DNA of 64,000 nucleotides from an uncultured Thermodesulfobacterium sp. (GTDB lineage Bacteria; Desulfobacterota; Thermodesulfobacteria; Thermodesulfobacteriales; Thermodesulfobacteriaceae). The position numbers and the translations under genes are program-made. Location of the stretch: contig CALLJG010000001.1 in NCBI GenBank assembly GCA_938091335.1, positions 62,001 to 126,000 on the forward strand. Reading direction: 5' to 3'. Numbering within the stretch: the stretch's first letter is position 1; each line of letters opens with the position of its first letter. Positions 1-14,254 of the stretch are shown piece by piece. The notes under the pieces were generated by a model. It did not search any database. It had not been told where the DNA came from and saw only the letters and a list, made by a program, of their open reading frames with translations.

Positions 1-33
1 ATCTTAAATTGTATCCACCACTTATCAAAGAAG

Positions 34-109
34 TGGTGGAGGTGAACGGATTCGAACCGTCGACCTCCGGCTTGCAAAGCCGGCGCTCTCCCAACTGAGC
101 TACACCCCC
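34..109 (-). tRNA. tRNA-Ala (anticodon TGC)
   Basis: Reverse complement GGGGGTGTAGCTCAGTTGGGAGAGCGCCGGCTTTGCAAGCCGGAGGTCGACGGTTCGAATCCGTTCACCTCCACCA folds as a cloverleaf with encoded CCA; TGC anticodon. Confidence 0.97.
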
Positions 110-121
110 ACATTATAAACA

Positions 122-198
<77 letters not shown>

Positions 199-259
199 TT
201 AATCCGTTCACCAATTTATATTTGAATAGCATCCGCTTGAGCCCTGTTTTTTTCTCCTT

Positions 260-1836
<1,577 letters not shown>

Positions 1837-1911
1837 ATTATAAATCAAAAATTAAAGTAGCTCAAAGCGGATGCTATTCAATTTTCAAAGATCATAAATG
1901 AGCCAAAATAT

Positions 1912-1940
1912 ATTATAAATCAGAATATTTAAATTGTCAA
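1912..1940 (-). promoter_or_regulatory. rRNA operon proximal sigma70 promoter
   Basis: Reverse strand TTGACA-17 bp (ATTTAAATATTCTGATT)-TATAAT. Confidence 0.8.
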
Positions 1941-1975
1941 GAGCTTTTAAAGAGCAGGTGGAAATTTTATTTTTA

Positions 1976-2004
1976 ATTATAATTTCTAATTAATTTTTTG
2001 TCAA
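1976..2004 (-). promoter_or_regulatory. rRNA operon distal sigma70 promoter
   Basis: Reverse strand TTGACA-17 bp (AAAAATTAATTAGAAAT)-TATAAT. Confidence 0.8.
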
Positions 2005-2061
2005 GAGGTGATTTATAGATAATTATATACTCCTATCTTTTTGCCTTAAGTGTTAAATTTT

Positions 2062-3315
2062 TCAATAAGTAATGCAATTTTTTCCTTTTGTTTTAGAATT
2101 ATACAACTTTTTATCTGCAGAAGTTAACATCTCTTTTAAAGAATCTTTTAATTCCAATTCTACCCCTGCTGAAATAGTATATTTTATTCGTATCTCTTTT
2201 TCTCCCTCTAAAATCTTAAGAACATTGTTCTCTATATTATTCCTTAATCTCTCTAAATGAGCTAAAAGGGCTTTTTCACTTTCATAGGCTACAATTAATG
2301 CAAACTCTTCTCCACCTATTCGTGCAACTATATCACTTTCTCTTTCAAAAAATTTTTTTAACTGCTTAGCTAAATCTTTTAAAACTTCATCCCCTACTTC
2401 ATGACCGTATATATCGTTAATTTTTTTAAAATCATCTACATCTATTATTATACAAGCTAAATTAGTTTGATTTCTCATAGCATATTTCCATAATATAGAG
2501 GCATTTTCAAAAAAATATCTGCGATTATAAAGCCCTGTAAGAGGATCTCTAAACGCATAAAATTCTAAATCTTTTATAAGATCAAGCATTTCCATGGTAT
2601 TATTAATTCTTACCATAAATTCCTCTTTACTAAAAGGCTTTCTCAAAAAATCATTTGCTCCTGCTTTTAAAAGAATAGGAATTAGATGCATTTCAATAAT
2701 TCCTGAAACTACAATAATTCCCACTTCATTTTTTTTAAATTTTTTTCTTATACTATATATAAGCTCTAGTGTATCCTCTTCTGGTAGATAATAATCTAAA
2801 ATTATTAATCTAACCTCAGGATGTTTATCTAAAATTCCCAAAGCTTCTAATCCATTTTCTGCTTCAAATACTTTAAAAAGCATGTTTTCTAAAATACTTC
2901 TCATTATTAATCTATCAGTCTGTGTATCTTCTATAAGAAGAACCTTGGTTTTCATGTTTTTTAATGCTCTTGCTATAGTAGAAATGACATGATTCATTAT
3001 ATCAGGAATACCTTTTACTAGATAATCTACAACTCCTTTTTCAAGAATTTCTTTTCTTAATTTTTCATCATATGAGGCTGTTAATACTATAGTTGGGATT
3101 TTATTATTAATTAATATATCAATAGCTTCCCCCTTTTCTGCATCAGGAAGGTGATAATCACATATGGAAAGCCAATAATTATCAATTTTTAACACTTTTT
3201 TTAATTCTTCTAAACTTTCTACATTTTTTGTTTCAACTCCTATTTTTTCTTTAATCAATTTTGAAAGAACCTTTAAAATTATCTTATCATCATCTACTAA
3301 AAGAATTTTACTCAT
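2062..3315 (-). CDS. PleD-like response regulator: two REC domains plus GGDEF diguanylate cyclase
   Basis: Two receiver-like domains (ILLVDDD..., VLLIEDT...ILDYYLP) and GGDEF domain with GGEEF signature and RESD I-site 5 aa upstream. Confidence 0.93.
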   Translation of the reverse strand: MSKILLVDDDKIILKVLSKLIKEKIGVETKNVESLEELKKVLKIDNYWLSICDYHLPDAEKGEAIDILINNKIPTIVLTASYDEKLRKEILEKGVVDYLVKGIPDIMNHVISTIARALKNMKTKVLLIEDTQTDRLIMRSILENMLFKVFEAENGLEALGILDKHPEVRLIILDYYLPEEDTLELIYSIRKKFKKNEVGIIVVSGIIEMHLIPILLKAGANDFLRKPFSKEEFMVRINNTMEMLDLIKDLEFYAFRDPLTGLYNRRYFFENASILWKYAMRNQTNLACIIIDVDDFKKINDIYGHEVGDEVLKDLAKQLKKFFERESDIVARIGGEEFALIVAYESEKALLAHLERLRNNIENNVLKILEGEKEIRIKYTISAGVELELKDSLKEMLTSADKKLYNSKTKGKNCITY

Positions 3316-5671
3316 TTCTTTGTTTTTTTATCAAAAAATATTCTATTGGATTTTCTATACCTGTGTGTTTAGTGAGAAATTTAATAATAGAAAATCTTTC
3401 TTTAAAAACTAAAATTTTATAAGTATTTTTTTCTTTTAAAATTTTTAAATTAAAAAAGTTTTTCTCAGAAATTTTTTCAAAAATATATTTACTTTCTTTC
3501 GAAAGGGGAATAAGGTTATAAACTTCTACTTTTTCTTTATGAATCTGTGGTTTTTCAAATCTTTCAAATACCTCCTTGATTTTTAATCCGTGATATAATT
3601 TTAATCCTTTTATTTTTTGAGAATAGCCAGCTTCATACATAGCAAACGCTATGAATTCATAATCAGAAGCTACACCTATAGGTAAAGCTTTATCTGAAAT
3701 CATTTTAGGCCGAGGATGAAATCCTGAAGTATAAATCAAAGGCATTTCCATTTTATTAAAGATAAGAATAAAAAGTCTTATTATTTCTAGTTGTGAAAGA
3801 AAAAGGGATTTTCCTTTTCGGGTATAATAAATCTCATACCAAATTTCTTTATTTTTATTAGGTGTATAAAAAATGAATTGTTCTGAGTTATTTTTCATTG
3901 TTTTTACATTTTTAACTATTAAATTTTTAATCTCTCTGTTACAGGAGCCACAATTATAACAATTACCCCATCGGCAATCTTCTGTAATTTCAGCTTTATA
4001 AGCTTTTTCTTTTTCTTTTACTAGAAACTCTTTTGAAATTCTTAAATCTATATGATCCCATGGCAAAGGAGTTTCAATTTTTCTTTCTTCTAAATATTTT
4101 TCTAAATTGATATTTAAATAATCGGCTTGTTCTTTCCATAAATCAAAATTGAAATATTCTTTCCAACTATCGAGACGAGCTCCTTTTTTATATACATTTT
4201 CTATCAATTTGGAAATATCTCTATCTCCTCTTGCAATTACACCTTCTAAGAAACTTTGTTCAGGTTTGTGGTATTTTAAGGCTTTTCCCAGTTCTTTTTT
4301 TAAAAATCTAATTTTTTCATAGGTTTCTTCTATACTTATTTGTCTTTCCCACTGAAAAGGTGTATGAGGTTTAGGAATAAAGGTGGAAACTGAAATAGTT
4401 ATTATCATATCAAAAAATCTTTTTTTAAAATCTTTATAAAGTTCAATTATTCCTTTCAAATCTTCTTCTTTTTCAGTAGGAAGACCTATCATGAAATAAA
4501 GTTTTATTTTTTTCCATCCTAATTTATGAGCTATTTCTATACTTTTAATCAAATCTTCAATTTTTATATTTTTATTGACAACTTTTCTTAGTCTTTCTGT
4601 TCCTGCTTCTGGAGCAAAGGTCAATCCTATTTTTCTTCCAAACTTTATAAACTCTAAAATTTCTTCATCTATACTACCTACCCTCAAAGAGGGTAAAGAA
4701 AAAACATACTTCCTTGAAAAAATCTTTTTATAAAATCTTTCTTTTAAAAGAAAAAACAGTTTCTTTAAGCAAGTATAATCTCCGGTGGAAAGAGACATTA
4801 AAGAAACTTCAGTAAATCCAGTATTTTTAAAATTATTTTCTATTTGAGTCAACAAATATTCTGGATCCTTTTCTCTTACAGGTCTATAATAAAATCCTGC
4901 TTCACAAAATCTACATCCTCTTGTACAACCACGAAAAACTTCAAGTGGTATTCTATCATGAACAAGAGGAATAAGGGGTATTCCAAATTTCCAAATATAT
5001 TTTTTTTGATTCAAATCTTTAACAATTCTTCTTTTAACTTCATTTTTAAACAAAGGAATATAAACTCCTTCTATCTTTAAAAGCTCTTTTAAAAGCTCTT
5101 CTTTTTTTCCTTTATTTTCTTTCCACAACTTTATTTTTTCAAAAATTTCAAAAATTACTTCTTCTCCATCTCCAATTACTATGGCATCAAAAAATTCAGC
5201 TATTGGTTCAGGATTCCCACAACTGGGACCTCCTCCTAATATAAAAGGATCTTTTTCTGTTCTTTCATAGCTTCTTAAAGGAATTTTGGCAAGATCTAAA
5301 ATATTTAGAATACCTGTAGCTGAAAGTTCATAGGCATAGCTTATTCCAATTACATCAAATTCTTTTAGAGGCTTACGATAATTTAAACTCAAAAGAGGGA
5401 AATCAATTGTTTTTAACTCTTTTTCAAAATCTGGAGCAACAGAAAAAACAAAATCTGCTAAATACTCTGGATTCTGATTAATTAAATAATTCAAAATAAC
5501 TATCCCTAAGTGGGATCTTCCTATTTCATAAAGATCAGGATATCCTAAACAAATTTTAAGTTTAGCCTTTTCCCAATTTTTTAAATTTAAAAAGGGCTCT
5601 TTTCCTAAATATCTTGAAGGCTTTTTAACTTTAATTAAAATTTGAAAAGGATAGTCTTTAATTTTTTTCAT
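3308..5671 (-). CDS. B12-binding-type radical SAM protein with C-terminal DUF2344-type domain
   Basis: RGCTRGCRFCEAGF radical SAM CX3CX2C motif; N-terminal and C-terminal (GKSLFLSQLEIIRLF...PRPKMISDKALPIGV) architecture of the TIGR03960/TIGR03936 type. Confidence 0.88.
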   Translation of the reverse strand: MKKIKDYPFQILIKVKKPSRYLGKEPFLNLKNWEKAKLKICLGYPDLYEIGRSHLGIVILNYLINQNPEYLADFVFSVAPDFEKELKTIDFPLLSLNYRKPLKEFDVIGISYAYELSATGILNILDLAKIPLRSYERTEKDPFILGGGPSCGNPEPIAEFFDAIVIGDGEEVIFEIFEKIKLWKENKGKKEELLKELLKIEGVYIPLFKNEVKRRIVKDLNQKKYIWKFGIPLIPLVHDRIPLEVFRGCTRGCRFCEAGFYYRPVREKDPEYLLTQIENNFKNTGFTEVSLMSLSTGDYTCLKKLFFLLKERFYKKIFSRKYVFSLPSLRVGSIDEEILEFIKFGRKIGLTFAPEAGTERLRKVVNKNIKIEDLIKSIEIAHKLGWKKIKLYFMIGLPTEKEEDLKGIIELYKDFKKRFFDMIITISVSTFIPKPHTPFQWERQISIEETYEKIRFLKKELGKALKYHKPEQSFLEGVIARGDRDISKLIENVYKKGARLDSWKEYFNFDLWKEQADYLNINLEKYLEERKIETPLPWDHIDLRISKEFLVKEKEKAYKAEITEDCRWGNCYNCGSCNREIKNLIVKNVKTMKNNSEQFIFYTPNKNKEIWYEIYYTRKGKSLFLSQLEIIRLFILIFNKMEMPLIYTSGFHPRPKMISDKALPIGVASDYEFIAFAMYEAGYSQKIKGLKLYHGLKIKEVFERFEKPQIHKEKVEVYNLIPLSKESKYIFEKISEKNFFNLKILKEKNTYKILVFKERFSIIKFLTKHTGIENPIEYFLIKKQRNE

Positions 5672-5689
5672 ATTTTTAAAAAATAATAT

Positions 5690-6358
5690 ATGTTTTATTT
5701 TTTAGGAATAGATATTGCAGGAACTGAAAATACATGGATAGTAGGTTTAAAAAAAGAAAAAAATAATTTAGAATTATGCCCACTTTTTTCTTTAACTGTT
5801 CCTTTTTCTCCATCTTCTGTAAGTGATCTTTCTACTTTAGTAGACTTTTCTATAAAAAATAGAGTATTAGGAATAGGAATAGATGCACCTTTAAGTTTTT
5901 CTTTAAAAGATAAAAAAGGATTTAGGGATTCGGATATAGCATTAAAAAAAATTCTTCCTAAAAAAGCAAAATCTTGGGTTATTTCTTATCATACACTTAT
6001 GGCTGTCCCCATAAGAGCATTTTTAGTTAGTAAAAAACTTTCTCCTTATTGTGGCACTATTATAGAAACACATCCAAGAACAAGTATATATTTTTGTTTA
6101 CCTGAAGAAAAAAAAGATTTAGCTTTTTCTTATAAAAAAATAAACTTAAAAGAAGAAAAAAAATTTATAATTTCGTGGTTAAATTCTAAATTTAATCTTA
6201 AAATAAATTTTGATATAAATATTACAGAAGGAATTTTAGATGCTATTTTTTGTGCTCTAGCAGCCTTTTTTTATCATTACATCCCTGAAAAACTTATCTT
6301 TCTCCCTACAAGTAATGATTTAATTGGTTTTGGTCCTTTTGTAGTAATCTCCTTTTAA
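5690..6358 (+). CDS. DUF429-type protein (predicted RNase H-like fold)
   Basis: FLGIDIAGTENTWIVGL, GIGIDAPLSF, IETHPRTSIY motifs. Confidence 0.7.
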   Translation: MFYFLGIDIAGTENTWIVGLKKEKNNLELCPLFSLTVPFSPSSVSDLSTLVDFSIKNRVLGIGIDAPLSFSLKDKKGFRDSDIALKKILPKKAKSWVISYHTLMAVPIRAFLVSKKLSPYCGTIIETHPRTSIYFCLPEEKKDLAFSYKKINLKEEKKFIISWLNSKFNLKINFDINITEGILDAIFCALAAFFYHYIPEKLIFLPTSNDLIGFGPFVVISF

Positions 6359-7666
<1,308 letters not shown>

Positions 7667-7670
<4 letters not shown>

Positions 7671-8149
7671 AATTTTAAAGCTTCTTTATAAATTTCTACT
7701 ATACTTTTTTTAAATACAGGATGAATCCATTCAGGAATTATTTCAAGTGCTGGCAAAATAATAAAATCTCTTTTATGCATATAGGGATGGGGAATTATCA
7801 AATTTTTTGAATTTAGTATTATATTTTCATAAAAAATAATATCTATATCAATGATTCTATCCTCATAATATTTTCTCTTTTTAGGTTTTCTTCCCATTTG
7901 AGCTTCTATTTTTTTGAGTTCAAAAATCAAAGCCCATGGAGAAAGAGATGTTTTACCTACTACAAGAAGATTTAAAAATAAGTTTTCACTTAAGAATCCC
8001 CACGGCTTAGTCTCGTAAAATGAAGATATTTTTAAAATCTTAAAAGGTAAGTTTATCAAATATTCTATCGCTTCTTTTATATATTGTTGCCGATTTCCTA
8101 AATTGCTACCTAAACTTAAAACTACTTTTTTTAAAGTCTCAAGGTAGAT
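7667..8149 (-). CDS. folK: 2-amino-4-hydroxy-6-hydroxymethyldihydropteridine pyrophosphokinase; start codon non-canonical or damaged (supplied ORF begins at an internal TTG, 8059)
   Basis: The open frame upstream of 8059 encodes KKVVLSLGSNLGNRQQYIKEAIEYLINLPF, the conserved FolK N-terminus; body has FYETKPWG and RKPKKRKYYEDRIIDIDIIFY. Confidence 0.85.
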
Positions 8150-9288
8150 AGTCTTTTTACTGCCTCCTTTAACTTTTGATCATCTACAGTAAGAGCAATT
8201 CTAAAATATCCTTCACCTGCTTTCCCAAATCCAATTCCAGGAGTTACTACTAATCCTGTAATTTTAAGTAATTTTTCACAAAATTGCTGAGAAGAGATTC
8301 CTTCCGGAGTTTTTATCCAAAGATAAAAAGTAGCAAAGGGTTTTTTAAATTGATATCCTAATTTTCTCAATTCTTCGGCTAAAAAGTCTCTTCTTTTTTT
8401 AAAAGTATTTACTAAAGGAGGAACAATCTTTTCTAAATTATTTAATGCATAAGCTCCTGCTTCTTGAATTGCAGTAAAAACACCTGAATCTATATTACTT
8501 TTAACCTTAGCTAGAGCTGAAATTAAAAAACTATTTCCTACTGCGAATCCTATTCTCCATCCAGTCATACAAAAAGTCTTAGAGAGACTATGAAATTCAA
8601 TTGCTACATCTTTGGCTCCATCTATTTCAAAAATACTTAAAGGTGGATCTTCATAATATATTTCAATATACGCTGCATCATGAGCTACTATCCAATTATA
8701 TTTTTTGGCTAATTTTATAACTTCTTCAAAAAAATCTTTTTTAGATATAGCCCCTGTTGGATTATTAGGATAATTGATCCAAATTATTTTAGTTTTCTGT
8801 AAGACATTAGTGGGAACCTTAGTAAAATCTGGTAAAAAATCATTTTCCCAAGTAAGAGGTAAATAATAAGGGATACCATGGTTAAAAATAGTAGATAAGT
8901 GATATACAGGATAACTAGGATCTGGAGATAAAACAATATCTCCAGGATTTACAAAAGCTATAGGAAAATGAGCAATGCCTTCTTTTGAACCTATAAGTGC
9001 TATTATTTCACTTTCAGGATCAAAAGAAATACCGAATCTCTTTTTCATATAGTTTGCACAAGCTTTTCTGAAAAAAAAACTTCCTATATTAGAAGGATAC
9101 CTATGGTATAAAGAATTTTCTAAGGCTTTTTTAGCCACCTCTATTATTTCTTTTGGAGTAGGAATATCTGGATCACCTATTCCTAAATCAATTACATCTA
9201 CTCCTTCTTTCATTTTTTCATTTTTTAATCTATCAAGTTCTACAAACAAATAAGGGGGAATTTTTTTTAATCTTTCAGAAAGTTCCAT
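8131..9288 (-). CDS. LL-diaminopimelate aminotransferase-like class I/II PLP aminotransferase
   Basis: DLGIGDPDIPTP, NYPNNPTGA, SLSKTFCMTGWRIGFAVG. Confidence 0.85.
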   Translation of the reverse strand: MELSERLKKIPPYLFVELDRLKNEKMKEGVDVIDLGIGDPDIPTPKEIIEVAKKALENSLYHRYPSNIGSFFFRKACANYMKKRFGISFDPESEIIALIGSKEGIAHFPIAFVNPGDIVLSPDPSYPVYHLSTIFNHGIPYYLPLTWENDFLPDFTKVPTNVLQKTKIIWINYPNNPTGAISKKDFFEEVIKLAKKYNWIVAHDAAYIEIYYEDPPLSIFEIDGAKDVAIEFHSLSKTFCMTGWRIGFAVGNSFLISALAKVKSNIDSGVFTAIQEAGAYALNNLEKIVPPLVNTFKKRRDFLAEELRKLGYQFKKPFATFYLWIKTPEGISSQQFCEKLLKITGLVVTPGIGFGKAGEGYFRIALTVDDQKLKEAVKRLSTLRL

Positions 9289-9290
9289 AT

Positions 9291-10397
9291 TTATCTTTCT
9301 CTTTCTCCTTTAATAAACTCTAAAACCATTTGCTTTGCTATATGATCTGGATATTGTTTAGGAGGATGTTTCATAGTATAAGCAGAGATAGAAATAAGCG
9401 GTCCACCTATACCTCTATCTTTAGCAAGTTTAGCACATCTTATAGCATCAACAGCTGATCCAGCTGAGTTAGGAGAATCTTCTACCTCCAGTTTTACCTC
9501 TACTGACATAGGAACACCACCAAAATGTTCACCTTCAATTCTTATATAGGCAATTTTTCTATCTTTCAACCAAGGAACCCAATCAGATGGACCTATGTGC
9601 ATATTTTCCCAACTTATATCATAGGATAAAAGACTTGTTACAGCTTCAGTTTTCGATTTTTTCTTGGTTTTTAAACGCTCTCTTTCAAGCATATTTAAAA
9701 AGTCTGTATTTCCACCAAAATTTAGTTGATAACTTCTTTTAATTGGTATACCTCTATCTACAAATAATTGAACTAAAGCCCTATGTAAAATAGTGGCTCC
9801 TAGCTGAGATTTTATATCATCTCCAACTGCTGGAATACCCTCTTTTTCAAACTTTTTTCCCCAATCTAGATCAGAAACAATAAAGGCGGGCATAGCATTA
9901 ATAAAAGCTGCCCCTGCTTTTAAACAAGCTGTAGCATAAAATCTTGCAGCATTTTCAGAACCTACAGGCACATAATTTATTAATACATCAGCTTGAACTT
10001 CCTTGAGAACTGAAACTACATCTTCAAGTTCATCTTCTTTTTCAGAAGAAATAACAAAGGTTTTATCTGAAGGAAAGTTATGCATATGGTTAGCTACACC
10101 ATCAAGAACTTTACCTTTTCTTACTTTAACCCCCAAATTAGGAATATCTCTATAGAATATGGTAGTACAATTAGGAAGACTGAAAATAGCTTCTGAAATA
10201 TCTTTTTTTACTTTTCTTTCATCTATATCCCAAGCTGCTACTATCTCTATATCAAAAGGTTTATATCCCCCTATATCAGCAAACATGATTCCTTCTAGAT
10301 CTTTAATGCCTTTTTCTTTATAATAGAAAATCCCTTGCACTAATGAACTAGCACAATTACCTACTCCCGCAATAGCTAAACGAATCTTTTGAGACAT
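9291..10397 (-). CDS. myo-inositol-1-phosphate synthase family protein
   Basis: AIAGVGNCASSLVQGI, INYVPVGSE, GDDIKSQLGATILHR, NFGGNTDFLNM. Confidence 0.9.
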   Translation of the reverse strand: MSQKIRLAIAGVGNCASSLVQGIFYYKEKGIKDLEGIMFADIGGYKPFDIEIVAAWDIDERKVKKDISEAIFSLPNCTTIFYRDIPNLGVKVRKGKVLDGVANHMHNFPSDKTFVISSEKEDELEDVVSVLKEVQADVLINYVPVGSENAARFYATACLKAGAAFINAMPAFIVSDLDWGKKFEKEGIPAVGDDIKSQLGATILHRALVQLFVDRGIPIKRSYQLNFGGNTDFLNMLERERLKTKKKSKTEAVTSLLSYDISWENMHIGPSDWVPWLKDRKIAYIRIEGEHFGGVPMSVEVKLEVEDSPNSAGSAVDAIRCAKLAKDRGIGGPLISISAYTMKHPPKQYPDHIAKQMVLEFIKGERER

Positions 10398-10461
10398 ATT
10401 TTACCTCCAATCAATCCTTTTGGAATTCTTAACAAAATACCATAAACTTTAATTATATCAA

Positions 10462-12858
10462 TTAATTTTTAATTTTTGAAATACCTGTAACATATTCTCC
10501 AGGCAAAAGAGATATTAATCTTACACCTTTAGCTGATCTTTTTTTCTCAGGAATATCTTTAGCTTTAATTCTTATAGCTCTGCCAGAATTAGAAAAAACC
10601 AAAATATCTTCTTCATTTATCAAATCCAAAGCTCCTACTATTTTACCAGCATTTTCATCAATCCTATGAATAATAATACCTTTCCCACCTCTTCCTTGGA
10701 GCTTAAAATCTTTAAAAGGGGTTTTTTTACCAAACCCTCTTTCAGTTATGGTAAATAAATAACCTTCTTTAGAAGTCTTTACAATATCTATTACCAAATC
10801 AGTTTCATCTAATTTAATACTTCTTACTCCTTCAGATTGTTTTTTAGTAATAGCAAGATTTTCTTGGAAATGCAAACTTTTACCATTTTGAGTTATTAAT
10901 AACAAGGTTTCATTTCCTGAAATTAATAGCCCCTTTTGCAAATAGTCATCTTTTTTCAATTTTATTACTATAGTACCATTTTTCCTAAGATTTTTGATCT
11001 CTGAAAAAGAAATTTTTTTAATTATCCCTTTGGAAGTTATTAGAATTAAATAATTATTTTCTTCATATGGAAGAATAAAGGAGATTTCTTCATCCAAATG
11101 GGAAATTAAATTTTTAATATGTGTACCTTTAACAGTTTTATTAGAAAAAGGCAAATCCTTTAAATTTAAAGGATATAATTTTCCTTTCTTAGTAAAAACC
11201 AAAATTTGAGCCTGAGAATTTATTTGAAGTGCAGTTTTAAAAACTTCTTCAGTAGAAAAAGTTAAACTACCTTTACCTCCTCTTTTTTGAGAGTGAAAAG
11301 ATTCTAAATTTAATTTTCTTATATAACCTTCTTTACTAACCAAAATAAGAGCTTCTTCTAATGGAACTTTTTCTTCTGAAACAAAAATATTTTCTTCTTC
11401 CACTTCAATAATTTGAGTTTTTCTGGTATCTCCATATTTTTCTTTTATTTCTTTTAATTCCTCTTCAATTACACTAATAAGAGTAGGCTCGTGAGTTAAA
11501 ATTTTTTCATAATAACTAATAGCTCTTTTTAATTCTTCATGTTCTAAAAGTATTTTTTCTCTTTCTAAAGCTGTAAGTTTTTGAAGTCTTAAATTTAAAA
11601 TCTCTTGTGCTTGGATTTCGGTAAATCCAAATTTTTTAATAAGCTTTTCTTTAGCTTCTTTAGGATTTTCTGAGTTTTTAATAAGATTTATTATTTCCTC
11701 TATATGAGATAAGGCTTTTAAAAAACCTTCCAATATGTGAGCACGATCTTTAGCTTTTTTAAGTTCATATTGAGTTCTTCTTATAATTACAGTTTTTCGC
11801 CAATTTAGAAAATTTTGTAAAATTTCTTTTAGATTAAGTATCTCTGGTTTACCATTTACAAGAGATAACATAATAACCCCAAAAGTAGTTTGCAAAGGGG
11901 TGTTTTCATAAAGAGTTTTAATCACTGTATAAGGCGCATGATTCCATTCTTTTTTTAATTCAACTACAATTCTTATTCCTTCTCTATCAGATTCGTCTCG
12001 TATTTCAGAAATTCCTTCTATTTTTTTCTCTTTTATTAACTGAGCAATTTTTTCTACAATTTTGGCTTTACTTATTTGATATGGAATTTCTGTAAAAACT
12101 ATTTTTACTTTATCTTTATCTTTTTCTAATTTGTATTTGGCTTTTAATTTTATAAGTCCTTTACCTGTAAGGTAAGCAGATTTTATTCCTTCGCTACCTA
12201 TTATATAAGCTCCTGTAGGAAAGTCAGGTCCCTTTATGTATTGCATAAGTTCTTCTATTCTTAAAGTAGGATTTTTTAAAAGGGCCAATAATCCATCTAT
12301 TACTTCAGAAAGATTATGAGGTGGTATATTAGTTGTCATACCTACTGCAATTCCAGAAGCTCCATTTATCAGAAGATTGGGAATTTTGGAAGGAAGAACT
12401 ATAGGCTCTTTAAGTGTATTATCATAATTAGGCACAAATTCTATAGTTTCTTTTTCTATATCAGCAAGAATTTCATGTGCTATTCGCGCAAGCCTAACTT
12501 CTGTATATCTCATAGCAGCAGGAGAATCTCCATCAATGGAACCAAAATTTCCTTGTCCATCAACTAAGGGATATCTCATAGTAAAATCTTGAGTCATTCT
12601 AACTAAAGCTTCATATACAGGAATATCTCCATGTGGATGATATTTTCCTATGACTTCTCCTACAATTCTTGCACTTTTTTTATAAGGTTTATTCCACTCA
12701 TTTCCCATTTCATACATAGCATAAAGGATTCTTCTTTGAACTGGTTTTAATCCGTCTCTTACATCAGGTAAAGCTCTCCCAACAATAACACTCATAGCAT
12801 AATCCAAATAGGATACTTTAAGCTCATCTTCCAAGGGAACGACTAATACTTCACCCAT
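10462..12858 (-). CDS. gyrA: DNA gyrase subunit A
   Basis: [38 protein letters not shown], active-site [11 protein letters not shown]-terminal beta-pinwheel repeats. Confidence 0.95.
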   Translation of the reverse strand: MGEVLVVPLEDELKVSYLDYAMSVIVGRALPDVRDGLKPVQRRILYAMYEMGNEWNKPYKKSARIVGEVIGKYHPHGDIPVYEALVRMTQDFTMRYPLVDGQGNFGSIDGDSPAAMRYTEVRLARIAHEILADIEKETIEFVPNYDNTLKEPIVLPSKIPNLLINGASGIAVGMTTNIPPHNLSEVIDGLLALLKNPTLRIEELMQYIKGPDFPTGAYIIGSEGIKSAYLTGKGLIKLKAKYKLEKDKDKVKIVFTEIPYQISKAKIVEKIAQLIKEKKIEGISEIRDESDREGIRIVVELKKEWNHAPYTVIKTLYENTPLQTTFGVIMLSLVNGKPEILNLKEILQNFLNWRKTVIIRRTQYELKKAKDRAHILEGFLKALSHIEEIINLIKNSENPKEAKEKLIKKFGFTEIQAQEILNLRLQKLTALEREKILLEHEELKRAISYYEKILTHEPTLISVIEEELKEIKEKYGDTRKTQIIEVEEENIFVSEEKVPLEEALILVSKEGYIRKLNLESFHSQKRGGKGSLTFSTEEVFKTALQINSQAQILVFTKKGKLYPLNLKDLPFSNKTVKGTHIKNLISHLDEEISFILPYEENNYLILITSKGIIKKISFSEIKNLRKNGTIVIKLKKDDYLQKGLLISGNETLLLITQNGKSLHFQENLAITKKQSEGVRSIKLDETDLVIDIVKTSKEGYLFTITERGFGKKTPFKDFKLQGRGGKGIIIHRIDENAGKIVGALDLINEEDILVFSNSGRAIRIKAKDIPEKKRSAKGVRLISLLPGEYVTGISKIKN

Positions 12859-12863
12859 ATTTT

Positions 12864-13589
12864 CTATCCTCCTTTATCTTCTTTAAGGACCTTCAAACCT
12901 ATAAGAATTTTTTCTCTCACTAATTGAGAGAGTTTTTCTTTATCTTTGGAATTAAAAACATCGGTTGAGATAGGTTCTCCAATATAAACTTTAATTTTTT
13001 TCTCTAAACTTCTCAACCAGACAGAACCTTTAGGTAAAATATTTTTAGTACCCCAAATAGCAATAGGAACTACTTTCTTTTTGCTTTTAATAGGTATAAT
13101 AAATCCTCCCAATTTGAAAGGTAAAAGATTTCCATCTTTACTTCTAGTTCCTTCAGGGAAAATAACAAGAGAATATCCTTTTTTTAACTTTTCTATACAT
13201 GTTAAGACACTTTTAAATCCTTCTTTGGGATCTTCTCTTTGTACTGGAATATACCCTAAAGCTTTTATACCCCAGCCAAAAAAGGGAATTTTAAATAAAC
13301 TTTTCTTAGCTAAAAATCTAATATTATAAGGTTCTAAAACTTTTTCTAATATTGGAATATCAAGCTGACTTTGATGATTACTCATAAATATATAATTTTC
13401 TTTAGGAAGCTCTTTTTCTTTTATAATTTCAAGTTTTATTCCGAGAATCTTTAATAAACCCTTACACCAAAAAAGAGCCCAAAAATGTTTTCTTATAATG
13501 AGAGCTAATATTCCAAGAGTAGGAACAGTTAAAATAATATAGATCCATATTAAGAAATTATTTAAAACCTCTAAAAGTTTTTTTCTCAT
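12864..13589 (-). CDS. plsC: 1-acyl-sn-glycerol-3-phosphate acyltransferase
   Basis: SNHQSQLD (HX4D), [10 protein letters not shown]. Confidence 0.92.
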   Translation of the reverse strand: MRKKLLEVLNNFLIWIYIILTVPTLGILALIIRKHFWALFWCKGLLKILGIKLEIIKEKELPKENYIFMSNHQSQLDIPILEKVLEPYNIRFLAKKSLFKIPFFGWGIKALGYIPVQREDPKEGFKSVLTCIEKLKKGYSLVIFPEGTRSKDGNLLPFKLGGFIIPIKSKKKVVPIAIWGTKNILPKGSVWLRSLEKKIKVYIGEPISTDVFNSKDKEKLSQLVREKILIGLKVLKEDKGG

Positions 13590-13593
13590 AATT

Positions 13594-14253
13594 TTAGTAA
13601 AAACTAAGAAAATTTCTTAAAATAATTATTCCTTCTGGAAGATCATCTTTTTCAAAATCCCAATCTTTAGGAGGAGCTTTACACAAAGCCCATTTTTCAA
13701 GAGAAGTTCCTATAGATTCTGGATGGAATTGAACACCTTCTATTGGTATTTCTTTATGTCTTATTCCCATAATCTCCCCGTCTTCAGCTTTGGCAGTAAT
13801 TTCAAAAAAAGAGGGCAAAGTATCACAATCAATAGCTAAAGAATGATATCTCATACCTAAAAAGGGATTGGGAAGCCCTGTAAATATACCTTTACTATCG
13901 TGAAAAATTTGAGAAATTTTTCCATGCATTAATCTTTTGGCTTTTATAATCTTTGCTCCAAAGGCAGCTCCTATACATTGATGTCCTAAACATACACCTA
14001 AGATCGGGATTTTACCAGATGTTTTTTTAATCAACTCAACTGAAATACCTGCTTCTTTAGGAGTGCAAGGTCCTGGAGAAATAATTATATGGGTAGGCTT
14101 TAAATTTATAGCATCTTTAATAGTAAGTTTATCATTTCTATAAACTAAAATTTCTCCTTTAAATATTTTTTTTAACATAATTCCTATTAATTGAACTAAA
14201 TTATAGGTAAATGAATCGTAATTATCTATTAATAAGATTTTTTTTGATTTCAT
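13594..14253 (-). CDS. trpG: Anthranilate/aminodeoxychorismate synthase component II (glutamine amidotransferase)
   Basis: LLIDNYDSFTYNLVQ, ISPGPCTPKEAG, GVCLGHQ, GVQFHPES. Confidence 0.93.
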   Translation of the reverse strand: MKSKKILLIDNYDSFTYNLVQLIGIMLKKIFKGEILVYRNDKLTIKDAINLKPTHIIISPGPCTPKEAGISVELIKKTSGKIPILGVCLGHQCIGAAFGAKIIKAKRLMHGKISQIFHDSKGIFTGLPNPFLGMRYHSLAIDCDTLPSFFEITAKAEDGEIMGIRHKEIPIEGVQFHPESIGTSLEKWALCKAPPKDWDFEKDDLPEGIIILRNFLSFY

Positions 14254-14254
14254 C

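Noticed and set aside
2072-2791. Plus-strand ORFs opposite the PleD-like gene, and similar antisense ORFs elsewhere (e.g. 12316, 14685, 16683, 49631, 61658)
   Set aside because: Antisense to well-supported conserved genes; low-complexity composition, no family motifs.
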